Below, piece by piece: positions 25,956-34,812 of a DNA stretch of 64,000 nt. The translations under genes and the position numbers were made by a program. The notes under the pieces were generated by a model. It was not told the DNA's origin, ran no database searches, and worked only from the letters and a program-made list of their open reading frames with translations. Source of the DNA: Geminicoccaceae bacterium (GTDB taxonomy: Bacteria > Pseudomonadota > Alphaproteobacteria > Geminicoccales > Geminicoccaceae); assembly GCA_020638465.1 (NCBI GenBank), contig JACKIM010000003.1:263001-327000 (forward strand). Reading direction: 5' to 3'. The first letter of the stretch is position 1, and each line of letters begins with the position of its first letter.

Positions 25956-27335
25956 TCAGCCCAATCCCCTCATTTCGAGCCTGTCGAGCAGGCCATGCCA
26001 TGCGATGGCGATGGTTGCCCCCGTTCGATGGAAGCGATGAAAGGGAAAGGTGTCCGGTGAGGAGACCGGAAACGGCAGGTCGCTCTCGGCCTTGCCCAGT
26101 GCAAACTCGGCGAGAATGCGGCCCATCATCGAGCCCATGCCGACGCCGCGTCCATTGTAGCCCATGCCGGCAATGACACCGCGGTCGATGACCTTGATGA
26201 AGGGCAGCTTGCTGCGGGTCATGGCAACTCTCCCGCCCCAGTGGAAATCCCAGCGTACCTTCGACAGGTCGGGAAAGACGCCTACCACTCGGCTTCGCAG
26301 GGCGTCGAAATCCGCAAGGGCGAAACGATCGCGCATCGGTCCATGATCGCCGGCGCATAGTCGTCCGTCGCGATCATATCTCAGGTAGAGAATAAGCCGC
26401 CGCTTGTCGACGAAGGTAACCTGATCGGGCATGATCCTGTCGCGCAGCTCTTCCGGCAACGGTTCCGATGCCATCAGCAGGCTGCGCACCGGGATGAAGG
26501 TTTCCTTCAATTGGGGAATGAGATCATCGGTATAGGCATTGGTGCAGATCAGTATTGTTGACGCACGCACGCGGCCACGGCTACCGCAGTTCAGCGACCA
26601 GTACTGCTGCTCGCGCTCAAGCGCTTCAACCGGAGTGCGAGTGAAGAGACGGACGCCCTTGGCAATGGCGACCCGCGCCATTTCACGGGTATAGGACAAC
26701 GGATGGAGCGACCCTGCGCAAGCGCAGAACAGGCCACCCTCGTAGCCATGCGCACCGCTGCGCTTGCGGACCTCGCCGGCATCGAGGACATCAAAATGTA
26801 TGCCATATTGCTCGTAGTCCCGGGCGAGTTCCTCCTGAAGGCGGCGTTGGCCCGCGCTTGCTGCTCCCTGCACCCAACCGTTCTGGACAGGATCGCAATC
26901 AAGGGAATGACGACGAATGAGGGCAAATACCTCGTCGGGAACCTTCGAAACCATCTCGACCAGACGCGTGCCGCTCTTCTCGCCGAAACGTTTGATCAAC
27001 GCGGAAGGCCCCAGATTGAGCCCGAGATTGACCTGTCCACCACTGCGTCCGGAAGCGCCGAAGCCGAGATCGGCCGCTTCGAGAACGGCGACCGAAGTGC
27101 CGGCTTCCGCCAGCACAAGGGCTGCGTTCAGGCCCGTGAAGCCCGCCCCGATAATGGCGACATCGACATCGAGGTCCCCGTCGAGGCAGGTGCAATCCGG
27201 TGCTGCGACGGCGGTCGCCCGCCACAACGCGTCTCTTGATCCTTTGATCGGATAATGTTCGGCCAATCGAGCCGTTCCTCCCAAAGTTCCGGCATAGAAG
27301 CTGTATCGCAAACCCGAAAGCATTCTGCTACCCAA
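25956..27335 (-). CDS. FAD-dependent amine/amino acid oxidoreductase (DAO family)
   Basis: 459-residue FAD oxidoreductase of the DAO family, closest in layout to gamma-glutamylputrescine oxidase (PuuB) and related amine oxidases. The FAD dinucleotide motif VAIIGAGFTGLNAALVLAEAG is near residue 59, the GRSGGQVN segment near residue 96, and the C-terminal FAD loop is IAGMGYNGRGVGMGSMMGR near residue 383. The N-terminal start is uncertain; an ATG at 27323 is an alternative. It is divergent from the Tau-like importer across 127 bp, so it may oxidise an imported amine. The substrate is not visible from sequence. Confidence 0.82.
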   Translation of the reverse strand: MGSRMLSGLRYSFYAGTLGGTARLAEHYPIKGSRDALWRATAVAAPDCTCLDGDLDVDVAIIGAGFTGLNAALVLAEAGTSVAVLEAADLGFGASGRSGGQVNLGLNLGPSALIKRFGEKSGTRLVEMVSKVPDEVFALIRRHSLDCDPVQNGWVQGAASAGQRRLQEELARDYEQYGIHFDVLDAGEVRKRSGAHGYEGGLFCACAGSLHPLSYTREMARVAIAKGVRLFTRTPVEALEREQQYWSLNCGSRGRVRASTILICTNAYTDDLIPQLKETFIPVRSLLMASEPLPEELRDRIMPDQVTFVDKRRLILYLRYDRDGRLCAGDHGPMRDRFALADFDALRSRVVGVFPDLSKVRWDFHWGGRVAMTRSKLPFIKVIDRGVIAGMGYNGRGVGMGSMMGRILAEFALGKAESDLPFPVSSPDTFPFHRFHRTGATIAIAWHGLLDRLEMRGLG

Positions 27336-27462
27336 CCGGCTTTCTGTCGATGAGGGAAGAGCGCGCTCATTGACGTCGCCTCGACCGCCCGTCTAGTGTT
27401 CCCGGAATGCCAACACGACCCGGCTCTGCGGGTCCTGAGCTGATCAGGAAGGATCGATAACA

Positions 27463-28467
27463 ATGATGCGGAACAGCTGGCGTAAATGTCTTGGCGTTGT
27501 CTCGGTTGCCGTGGCGGCCATGTGTACCCTGTCAGCAGGACCGGCAAAGGCACTGGACGAGATTACAGTCGCCTATTTCCTCGAATGGCCATCGCCGAAC
27601 CTGATCTACAAGGCCGACGGCACCTTCGACGAGAAGATGGGCGTGAAGGTCAACTGGCGCGCGTTCGGCAACGGCAACGAAATGTCGGCGGCAATGGCCT
27701 CTGGCGACGTGCAGGTCGCCTATTCGCAGGGACTGGTTCCTTTCGTGGTCGCCGTGACCAAGGGGCTGCCGCTGAAACTCGTCAGTGCTGCCGTATCCTA
27801 CGCTGCGAACGACAATTGCGTGGTCCGCGATGATGCGGGGATTACTCAGGCCAATGCCAAGGACCTGGAAGGCAAGCAGGTTGCCACGCCCATCGGCAAT
27901 GTCACACACTACAAACTTTTGCGAATGCTCGACTATCTCAAGGTCGATGCAGACAAGGTGGAGTTGTTGCAGATGAATCCGCCCGAGGCGGCCGCGGCCC
28001 TGGCCCGTGGTGACGTCGCCATGGCCTGCGGTTTCGGCGGTGCGTTGCAGCGCATGAAGCAGTTCGGTCATGTGCTGATGACTGCCGAAGAACAGGAGGC
28101 TATAGGTATCCGGGTGTTTGACGTGGTGTCGGTGACGGACGAGTTTGCGACCGAACATCCCGATCTGGTGACGAAATTCCTACAGATCACCGAAGACGCC
28201 AACAAGGCGTTCAAGGCCGATCCCGAAGCCTATCTGCCGGAGATCGCGAGGGAGTCCGGTCAGGAACTCGATGATGCCCGCAACATGGTCGACCTGTTCA
28301 GCTTTCCTACCCGCGACGAGCAGCTCTCGGAAGCCTGGATGGGAGGCACCGTCCAGAGTTTCATCAACGAGGTCGCCGCGTTCTATGTCGAACAGGGCCA
28401 GCTTGACCATGCGCTCGATGACTATGGACCGACGATCGACACGAGCTTCATGGAACAGGTTGAATGA
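27463..28467 (+). CDS. TauA-like ABC transporter substrate-binding protein
   Basis: 334-residue periplasmic binding protein of the TauA/SsuA/nitrate class. Signal peptide about residues 1-30 (ending SAGPAKALDE), then EITVAYFLEWPSPNLIY, the typical start of this subgroup. Pocket segments include GDVQVAYSQGLVPFVVAV and GKQVATPIGNVTHYKLLRML. Followed by a hairpin and then the ATPase and permease. The subgroup carries taurine, other sulfonates or small amines; with an FAD amine oxidase alongside, a sulfonated or plain amine is plausible. Confidence 0.82.
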   Translation: MMRNSWRKCLGVVSVAVAAMCTLSAGPAKALDEITVAYFLEWPSPNLIYKADGTFDEKMGVKVNWRAFGNGNEMSAAMASGDVQVAYSQGLVPFVVAVTKGLPLKLVSAAVSYAANDNCVVRDDAGITQANAKDLEGKQVATPIGNVTHYKLLRMLDYLKVDADKVELLQMNPPEAAAALARGDVAMACGFGGALQRMKQFGHVLMTAEEQEAIGIRVFDVVSVTDEFATEHPDLVTKFLQITEDANKAFKADPEAYLPEIARESGQELDDARNMVDLFSFPTRDEQLSEAWMGGTVQSFINEVAAFYVEQGQLDHALDDYGPTIDTSFMEQVE

Positions 28468-28499
28468 GTTCCATGGAGTAGCGTGAGCTACCCGATGCG

Positions 28500-28527
28500 C
28501 CGCCGGCCCGCCGGTCATGGCCGGCGG
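28500..28527 (+). terminator. Hairpin after TauA-like gene
   Basis: Perfect 9-bp GC stem CCGCCGGCC (28500-28508) and GGCCGGCGG (28519-28527) with a 10-nt loop, 32 nt after the stop codon. The following bases are TTGGGGGAGG, not a U-run, which points to mRNA stabilisation or attenuation ahead of the ATPase gene. Confidence 0.65.
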
Positions 28528-28585
28528 TTGGGGGAGGGATGACGCACCGTGGATGGTTTTCTTCAATGATGGTAAAACCTGAACG

Positions 28586-29416
28586 ATGAGAGGTCTTCAC
28601 GTCGAGAACCTCTCCATGGTCTACGATCTGCCCGATGGCGGCTCTGTGGAAGCGTTGCGGGACGTCTCGTTCGATCTCGAAGCCGGGGAGCTTCTGGCCG
28701 TTCTCGGGCCGTCGGGCTGCGGCAAGACAACCTTGCTGAACATCATTGCCGGTCTTCTGCGTCCAACCGCGGGACAGCTCATGCTGGCGTCGCCCGAAGG
28801 CTCTGGCGAGGCCCCGCAACCCATCCGGGGACCGAGCCCCGAACGTGGCATGGTCTTCCAGCAGGGGGCCCTGTTCGAATGGATGAACGTTGCCGAGAAT
28901 ATCGGCTTTGGCCCGAGAATGAAGGGCATCCCTTCATCCAGGACATCAACAATTGTTGACGAACTCCTTGATATCGTGGGGCTTCGTGGCTTTGGAGACA
29001 AGGCTGTCTATGAGCTGTCAGGCGGCATGCAGCAACGTGTGGCGCTGGCACGCTGTCTCGCCAACGATCCTGAGCTCATCTTGATGGACGAACCGCTGGG
29101 GGCTCTTGACGCCTTGACCCGGGAGAAGATGCAGGGCCTGGTTCTCAACCTCTGGCATGAGACCGGCAAGACCATCGTCCTGATCACGCACAGTGTCGAG
29201 GAGGCACTGTTTCTGGGACAAAGGCTGTTCGTCATGGCGCCACGCCCGGGCCGTATCGAGAAGGAATATCGGCTCGACTTCGCGCGTCAGGGGCTCAAGG
29301 GCGATTCCCGGGAAATCAAGGCGAGCGCCGAATTCACCCGAATGCGCGAGGAAATCCTCGCCATGATCTGGGAGATGGAGGAGGAGATCATGGGACGTCC
29401 GGAGGCGGAGTCGTGA
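28586..29416 (+). CDS. TauB/SsuB-type ABC transporter ATPase
   Basis: 276-residue ATPase with Walker A GPSGCGKTT near residue 43, Q-loop VFQQGALFEWMNV, signature LSGGMQQRVALARCLANDPE, Walker B LILMDEPLGALDALTR and switch THSVEEALFL. This is the nitrate/sulfonate/taurine class. The 118-bp gap after the binding-protein gene holds the hairpin. The permease start overlaps its stop (GTGA). Confidence 0.9.
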   Translation: MRGLHVENLSMVYDLPDGGSVEALRDVSFDLEAGELLAVLGPSGCGKTTLLNIIAGLLRPTAGQLMLASPEGSGEAPQPIRGPSPERGMVFQQGALFEWMNVAENIGFGPRMKGIPSSRTSTIVDELLDIVGLRGFGDKAVYELSGGMQQRVALARCLANDPELILMDEPLGALDALTREKMQGLVLNLWHETGKTIVLITHSVEEALFLGQRLFVMAPRPGRIEKEYRLDFARQGLKGDSREIKASAEFTRMREEILAMIWEMEEEIMGRPEAES

Positions 29417-30261
29417 GGTCGCTGCTGTCGTGGTTGGGGCTGACCCGGACAGGCGTCAATTCGCGAAAGACCGTCACCTTCGGCGATGCTTCCGCTGTGA
29501 CTGGCAGTCGCTTCTGGAGTATTGTCGCAATCATCGCGCTTGCGGTGCTATGGCAGCAATCGAGCGCGCATGACTGGGTCAATCCGCTCTTCTGGCCCAA
29601 GCCGTCCGACGTCTGGGCGCAATTCGTCAAGATCGCCGGCCAGGGCTATCGCAACTACACGCTTTGGGAGCATATCGGCTGGAGCCTCTACCGGATCCTG
29701 ATGGGCTTTGGCCTTGGCTGCCTGGTCGGTATCCCGCTCGGTCTCGCCATGGGGCTGTCCAACACCGTGCGTGGCATTTTTGATCCGTTGGTCGAGTTCT
29801 TTCGCCCGATTCCGCCACTGGCCTTCATCCCGCTGGTGATCATCTGGTCGGGTATCGGCGAGCGCTCCAAGATCCTCCTGCTGTTCCTCGCGGCTGTGTG
29901 GATCATGACCCTGGCGGCACGTTCGGGTGTTGCCAGCATCCGTCTTTCGAAGGTCCATGCGGCATACACTCTGGGTGCATCGCGCTGGCAGGTGCTGCGT
30001 TACGTCATTCTCCCCAATGCCCTGCCCGAGATTTTTACGGGCATGCGGGTGGCCATGGGGGTCTGTTGGGGTACGGTTGTTGCAGCCGAACTGGTTGCAG
30101 CCCAGTCCGGTGTCGGTTTCATGATCATGGTCGCCAGCACGTTTCTTTCCACGGATATCGTGGTCATGGGAGTGATCATCATCGGAATCATCGGATACAG
30201 TATCGATATTTTGATGCGAATGATTGAAGCGAGATTGATTCCCTGGAAAGGCAAGGGCTAG
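29413..30261 (+). CDS. TauC/SsuC-type ABC transporter permease
   Basis: 282-residue permease of the nitrate/sulfonate/taurine class. GTG start overlaps the ATPase stop. Helices are clear from about residue 35; the typical FFRPIPPLAFIPLVIIWSGI segment lies near residue 126, and the EAA-type loop is AAYTLGASRWQVLRYVILPN. It completes a TauABC-like importer. No sulfonate-degrading enzyme such as TauD, Tpa or Xsc is in the window. Confidence 0.88.
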   Translation: MRSLLSWLGLTRTGVNSRKTVTFGDASAVTGSRFWSIVAIIALAVLWQQSSAHDWVNPLFWPKPSDVWAQFVKIAGQGYRNYTLWEHIGWSLYRILMGFGLGCLVGIPLGLAMGLSNTVRGIFDPLVEFFRPIPPLAFIPLVIIWSGIGERSKILLLFLAAVWIMTLAARSGVASIRLSKVHAAYTLGASRWQVLRYVILPNALPEIFTGMRVAMGVCWGTVVAAELVAAQSGVGFMIMVASTFLSTDIVVMGVIIIGIIGYSIDILMRMIEARLIPWKGKG

Positions 30262-30353
30262 ACTTTCTAATTGGACGATATTCCTGTATTCTGAATCCCG
30301 CTATGGTGGGTAGGTTGTTGGGTCGTACCCGGCTTCGATCATGGATTTCTTTC

Positions 30354-30376
30354 ATGGCCTTGTCGAACAGGGCCAT
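30354..30376. promoter_or_regulatory. Dyad upstream of the ROK gene
   Basis: ATGGCCTTGT, loop CGA, ACAGGGCCAT forms a 10-bp stem with one T-G pair. It is 24 bp before the TTG start of the ROK gene and 93 bp after the permease stop. No T-run follows. It may be a terminator remnant of the Tau operon, or an operator or leader structure for the ROK gene. Confidence 0.35.
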
Positions 30377-30399
30377 CGGGCATTGTTGGAGAATCAGTT

Positions 30400-31560
30400 T
30401 TGACGCGCGAGGCCGGTACGAGCAGGCCCGTTTCCATGACCGCGAGCGCCCGGGCCGTATTTCGGGAGCTCGCGCGGTCGGGAGCTGCCACGCGCCCTCA
30501 ACTGGGGGATATCCTCCGGTTGTCGCGTCCGACAATGTCGGCAGCCATCGCCGAGTTGAACGGGCTCGGGTTTGTCAGGGTGCATGGCGAGGTGCAGGGT
30601 GCACTGGGCCGAAAGGCGCAGGAATATAGCCTTGGGCCTGGCGCCGGTCACGTGATCGCGGTCGATGCCGGATCGACCAAGATACAGCTGAGAGTCTCGA
30701 CACTGGATCGGCATCTGCTCTCTAATCGGGAATATTCCCTTCCAAGCAGTCATCTGGTCTTGAACGAGGCGATCAGTGATGCCGTGGCTCAAGAGGTCGA
30801 CGCGGCAAGACGTGCATGGACTCCGGCCTGGGGGCCTCTGCGAGCCATCGGCATCGCGATTCCGGCACGTGTTGCGGATGAGCGTGGCGATGGCAGTCTC
30901 ACGGGAGAGAATGTCATATTCAGTCGGTTCCAACCGCCGGATGATATTTCGATCATTCTGGAAAACAACGTCAATTGTGCGGCTGTGGCCGAACAGCTTT
31001 ACGGCGCGGCACAGGGGCACGAGACGTTCGCCTATGTCCAGATCGGACTGAAGATCGGCATGGGTCTGATGCTGAACGGCACGCTCTTGCGTGGACGAAA
31101 TGGCGCTGCAGGCGAGATCGGCCATCTGGCCTTCCCATGGGCTCCCGGTATCCCGCCAGAGCCCGGCGCGGCCGAACGCCATGTCGGCTCGGAGGCGCTG
31201 ATGGAGCGTGTCCGTGCGGCTTGGCCCGCGGCAGACGCCCGGATGCCGGCCGATACCGATGAGTTGCTCGTAAGAGCTGGCGAAGGCCACGCCGTGGCGT
31301 TGGAACAACTGGAACGTCATGCCCGGGATGTCGGGGTCGTCGTTGCGTCGATTGTCAGTGTTGTCGATCCCGGACTGGTAGTACTCGGCGGTGGTCTGGG
31401 TGCTTCGAACCTGCTGACTGGCACCGTATCGCAGGTTGCCAACCACCTGAGCTATTCTGTGGATGTATGCAATACCATGCTGGGTCGCGACGCGACGGTC
31501 CTTGGTATCGAGAAGCGCACCATCGATACCGCAATCCTGGCGATCATCGGTTTGTCATAA
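30400..31560 (+). CDS. ROK-family transcriptional regulator (NagC/XylR type)
   Basis: 386-residue ROK protein with an N-terminal winged HTH (ARSGAATRPQLGDILRLSRP, TMSAAIAELNGLGFV) and a C-terminal sugar-kinase-like domain. The kinase-domain glycine motif appears as AVDAGSTKIQL rather than the usual DxGGT, and the CxCGxxGC zinc motif common in NagC/Mlc is not seen. TTG at 30400 is preceded by TTGGAG at a good distance; an internal ATG at 30436 is an alternative. It precedes an ABC operon whose leader contains a NagC/Mlc-like palindrome, so it probably represses that operon in response to an amino sugar or its phosphate. Confidence 0.88.
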   Translation: MTREAGTSRPVSMTASARAVFRELARSGAATRPQLGDILRLSRPTMSAAIAELNGLGFVRVHGEVQGALGRKAQEYSLGPGAGHVIAVDAGSTKIQLRVSTLDRHLLSNREYSLPSSHLVLNEAISDAVAQEVDAARRAWTPAWGPLRAIGIAIPARVADERGDGSLTGENVIFSRFQPPDDISIILENNVNCAAVAEQLYGAAQGHETFAYVQIGLKIGMGLMLNGTLLRGRNGAAGEIGHLAFPWAPGIPPEPGAAERHVGSEALMERVRAAWPAADARMPADTDELLVRAGEGHAVALEQLERHARDVGVVVASIVSVVDPGLVVLGGGLGASNLLTGTVSQVANHLSYSVDVCNTMLGRDATVLGIEKRTIDTAILAIIGLS

Positions 31561-31599
31561 ATTTATCATCAAATGCAGATTGCAATTTACATTGTCGGA

Positions 31600-31624
31600 T
31601 TTATTAGTTAAATAAATTAATAAA
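31600..31624. promoter_or_regulatory. NagC/Mlc-like palindrome upstream of sugar ABC operon
   Basis: A 25-bp AT-rich dyad with arms TTTATTA (31600-31606) and TAATAAA (31618-31624); inner TT/AA pairs also match, leaving two mismatched pairs. NagC and Mlc operators have the same TTATT...AATAA form. It lies 80 bp upstream of the binding-protein start in an unusually AT-rich 143-bp gap, right after the ROK gene. Confidence 0.55.
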
Positions 31625-31703
31625 TAGATGTGGACGAGATGCGCCCCTTCCGACGTCATGGAAGGATGACATGGTGTCTCGCGTGGAACGAGGAGGTTCA
31701 TTC

Positions 31704-32969
31704 ATGCGTAGTCGGTATCGTCAAAGCGGGCTTGCCGCCATGGCTATCGCCCTGAGTGTCGGGACAGCATCGCAGGTGATGGCCCAGAGCTTGCAATACT
31801 GGGTCTATTCGGATTTTGCCCAGGGAGATGCCCTTGCGATGCAGCAGGAGTTCATCGCCGAGTTTGCCGCGGCCCATCCCGGTGTCACCATCGACATCAG
31901 CGGCAAGGGCGATGACGACCTGACGGCGGGTCAGGTCGCCGGCGCCGCCAGCGGGACCCTCCCGGATGTATTCATGAATGCACTCGATGTCGGTGCCCAG
32001 CTGGTGAACGTCGGAGCGTTGGCGAACATCTACGACAAGTGGATGGCAATGCCTCAGGAATATCGCGACCAGTTCGATGTCGACGCCGTCAAGAGCTGCC
32101 AGCCCCGCCCCAACGAAATGTATTGCATTCCCTATACCGGGTTTGGCTCCTTGCTGTTCCGCAATCTGACCGTCCTGCAGGATGCGGGGATCGACCCGTC
32201 GGTATCCGTTGCGACCTGGGATGAATGGTTCGACCAGATGAAGAAGGTCAAGGAAGCGGGATATTATGCGGTCCCGGACGAATCGCTGGTCTTCAACTCG
32301 ATCGCGGCAATCTACGCGATGGTGGGCAAGCGCGAGGAGTGGGGCATCGACTGGGACAGCCGGACCACGAGGATCAATCCGACGACCATGGCCGACGTCC
32401 TGCAGATGTTCGTCGACATGGTGCCGTTGAATTCCGGGACGAGCCGCAACGATCAGGCCACCAAGGACCTGTTCATCTCCAACCAGCTCGCATTTCACGA
32501 GACCGGACCGTGGGTCGACCCGACCTATCGTCAGGCTGCCGCCGAGAGTGGATTGGACTATGACTTCGTGCTGCTTCCGGGCAAGCAGGCCGGCGAGCAC
32601 GGCGGTATCAAGAGCTACGAAATCATCGGCATCGCCCCGGGCGACAACGAGGACCTGGCATTCCAGTTCGCGACCTTCGTTGCCGAGAAGAACCAGATGG
32701 TACGCTGGGCGGCGCTGTTGTCACGCTACAATGCCAATGCTGCCGCCATGGCCGATCCTCAGGTCGCGGATCAGCCGTTGATCGCGCGATCCGTGGAAGC
32801 GGTCAAATATGCCTTCGAAACCATGCCTCCCTATTTCGTCCAGCCCGTTCCGAACTGTTACCGGGCCACGGTGATCGACTTCGCTTCGGCAACCGCAGAC
32901 GGTGAAATGTCGCCGGATGAGGGCGCCAAGGAGATGGTCGACGAATTGAACAACTGTCTGCAGCACTGA
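31704..32969 (+). CDS. Sugar ABC transporter substrate-binding protein
   Basis: 421-residue CUT1 family 1 binding protein. Start 31704 has a strong GAGGAGG ribosome site and gives a signal peptide of about residues 1-27 (ending SQVMAQSLQYW). Mature features are YWVYSDFAQGDALAMQQEFI and a GTLPDVFMNALDVG segment typical of the class. Three Cys residues occur (KSCQPRPNEMYCIPY and the PNCYRATV/LNNCLQH tail). A perfect 12-bp hairpin follows. Context (kinase plus SIS-domain protein) suggests an amino sugar or its oligomer as ligand. Confidence 0.87.
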   Translation: MRSRYRQSGLAAMAIALSVGTASQVMAQSLQYWVYSDFAQGDALAMQQEFIAEFAAAHPGVTIDISGKGDDDLTAGQVAGAASGTLPDVFMNALDVGAQLVNVGALANIYDKWMAMPQEYRDQFDVDAVKSCQPRPNEMYCIPYTGFGSLLFRNLTVLQDAGIDPSVSVATWDEWFDQMKKVKEAGYYAVPDESLVFNSIAAIYAMVGKREEWGIDWDSRTTRINPTTMADVLQMFVDMVPLNSGTSRNDQATKDLFISNQLAFHETGPWVDPTYRQAAAESGLDYDFVLLPGKQAGEHGGIKSYEIIGIAPGDNEDLAFQFATFVAEKNQMVRWAALLSRYNANAAAMADPQVADQPLIARSVEAVKYAFETMPPYFVQPVPNCYRATVIDFASATADGEMSPDEGAKEMVDELNNCLQH

Positions 32970-32993
32970 CCAGCAGGGTCCGGTCTGCCGTCG

Positions 32994-33027
32994 GATGACG
33001 CTGCCGCATCGACATGGCAGCGTCATC
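32994..33027 (+). terminator. Hairpin after binding-protein gene (ROK operon)
   Basis: Perfect 12-bp stem GATGACGCTGCC (32994-33005) and GGCAGCGTCATC (33016-33027) with a 10-nt loop, 24 nt after the stop and just before the permease start. No U-run. Position and form match the other hairpins that follow binding-protein genes in this window. Confidence 0.75.
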
Positions 33028-33036
33028 AAGAAGGCC

Positions 33037-33933
33037 ATGTCAGTCATGAATGCCCGCAAATTTCTTCCGCACTACTTGATGATCGCGCCGTTCATGGTGC
33101 TGTTTGCGCTGTTTCTCCTTTATCCGATCGCAAGCGGCGTCTTCTACAGCTTTCATGAGTGGAACGCGGCACAGCAGGCCCGATATGTAGGCCTCGACAA
33201 TTACAGTTACCTGATCGGGTCTCGGGATTTCAACCGGGCAATGACTAATCTCGCCAGCTATATTATCATCACGGTTCCGCTGGGTATTGCCACGGCGTTC
33301 GGTCTGGCCGTGCTCGTGGACAGCTTTTCCGGTCGATGGGCGATCTTCTTCCGTTCGGTCTTTTTCCTTCCTGTCGTCCTTCCAGCCTTTCTGGCAGCCA
33401 CCATCTGGCGCTGGATATATACGCCGAATTTCGGCCTGCTGAACATGATCCTTGGATGGATGGGACTTCCATCGGTCAACTTTCTCAATGACGCCGGTAC
33501 CATGCTCTATTCGCTGATCGCAGTGGATATCTGGGTATCGGCCGGTTTCAACATGGTGATTATCCTTGCCGGACTGAAGAACATCCCCGGCGAACTCTAC
33601 GAGGCCGCACGTCTCGATGGTGCCAACCGGTTCCAGCAACTGGTATACGTCACGGTTCCGATGCTCCGCCCGGTACTATTCTTCGTCACCACCTACGGTC
33701 TGATTTCGGCGTTGCAGGTCTTCGATGTTCCCTGGCTGCTCACCGGCTCGTCGTTCACCGACTACGGAGGGCGGCGAAATGCCCTGCTCTTTCCGGTCAT
33801 GGACATGATGGGACGCGGTTTCGGCGGTGTGCGCTTTGGCGAGGCTGCGGCCTACGGCATCCTGCTCACGATGGTCATCATGGCTGTTACAGCTGCGATG
33901 TTCGTCCTTCGCGGGTGGAGGGAAAAGTCATGA
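33037..33933 (+). CDS. Sugar ABC transporter permease 1
   Basis: 298-residue MalF-class permease with six helices. The first helix is LMIAPFMVLFALFLLYPI near residue 13, and the EAA loop is GELYEAARLDGANRFQQLVY followed by VTVPMLRP. Start 33037 (MSVMNARKF) is chosen over an in-frame start at 32995, which would lie inside the hairpin; ATG 33046 is also possible. Its stop overlaps the next gene (ATGA). Confidence 0.9.
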   Translation: MSVMNARKFLPHYLMIAPFMVLFALFLLYPIASGVFYSFHEWNAAQQARYVGLDNYSYLIGSRDFNRAMTNLASYIIITVPLGIATAFGLAVLVDSFSGRWAIFFRSVFFLPVVLPAFLAATIWRWIYTPNFGLLNMILGWMGLPSVNFLNDAGTMLYSLIAVDIWVSAGFNMVIILAGLKNIPGELYEAARLDGANRFQQLVYVTVPMLRPVLFFVTTYGLISALQVFDVPWLLTGSSFTDYGGRRNALLFPVMDMMGRGFGGVRFGEAAAYGILLTMVIMAVTAAMFVLRGWREKS

Positions 33934-34790
33934 TGGCGAACGCTTCGATCCGGCAGCATCGGCATCTGTCGGCATGGCCGGTTATCCGCTGGATACTGGC
34001 TATCCTCGCCGCGATCATAGCCGTTCTGCCGGTGTGGTGGATGATCAACGTGGTATTTTCGGTCCCGGGCGAACCGGTGGCGATCAATCCCCGCCTGTGG
34101 CCAAGTTCGTTCAGCTCCGGATTCGACAAGATCGCGATGATCTTCACGGAAACCGACTACCTGCGTGCCTATGGCATTTCCATCATGTACTCGCTGTTCA
34201 CCATCGCCGGTGTCATCTTCATCGGTTCGATGGCGGCCTTCGAGTTTGCGCTCTTCGACTTTCCCGGACGCAGGTTCCTCTTCTCACTTGTCATGCTGGC
34301 ATTGATGGTGCCCGCCGCGGTGACGATTATTCCCACCTACCTGCTGATCGCGGATCTGGGCTGGATCAACACCATGCAGGGACTGGTCGTCCCGGGCCTG
34401 TCGTCCGCCTTCGGCCTGTTCCTCCTCGTGCAGTTCATGCGTTCGATGCCGCGGGAGATGATGGAGGCTGCCGTGCTCGATGGTGCCAGTCACTTCGGGG
34501 TCTACTGGCACATTGTTCTGCCGTTGTCGCGAAACGCTCTGGTCACCCTCGCGATTCTCACCTTCATGCGCACATGGGGCAACTACATGTGGCCGTTGAT
34601 CGTCGCTCCCAGCCCGCAGATGTACACCGTGGGACAGGTGGTGGGGCTGTTCAATTCCCCCTACTCGCACCAGACGGTTGATGTGGTCATGACCGCCAAC
34701 CTGCTGGCAGCGATACCGCCGCTCATCTTTTTCCTCATTTTCCAGCGAGAAATCGTGGAAGGCATAGCTATGTCCGGCTCCAAGGGCTGA
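33930..34790 (+). CDS. Sugar ABC transporter permease 2
   Basis: 286-residue MalG-class permease. Start 33930 is the first of two tandem ATGs after GGAGGGAAA, and it overlaps the preceding stop. The first helix (WILAILAAIIAVLPVWWMI) starts near residue 20; the EAA loop is REMMEAAVLDGASHFGVYWH followed by IVLPLSRN. It completes the membrane part of the importer; the ATPase that follows is defective in appearance. Confidence 0.9.
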   Translation: MMANASIRQHRHLSAWPVIRWILAILAAIIAVLPVWWMINVVFSVPGEPVAINPRLWPSSFSSGFDKIAMIFTETDYLRAYGISIMYSLFTIAGVIFIGSMAAFEFALFDFPGRRFLFSLVMLALMVPAAVTIIPTYLLIADLGWINTMQGLVVPGLSSAFGLFLLVQFMRSMPREMMEAAVLDGASHFGVYWHIVLPLSRNALVTLAILTFMRTWGNYMWPLIVAPSPQMYTVGQVVGLFNSPYSHQTVDVVMTANLLAAIPPLIFFLIFQREIVEGIAMSGSKG

Positions 34791-34812
34791 CCGGCACAGG
34801 AACTGACTCATC

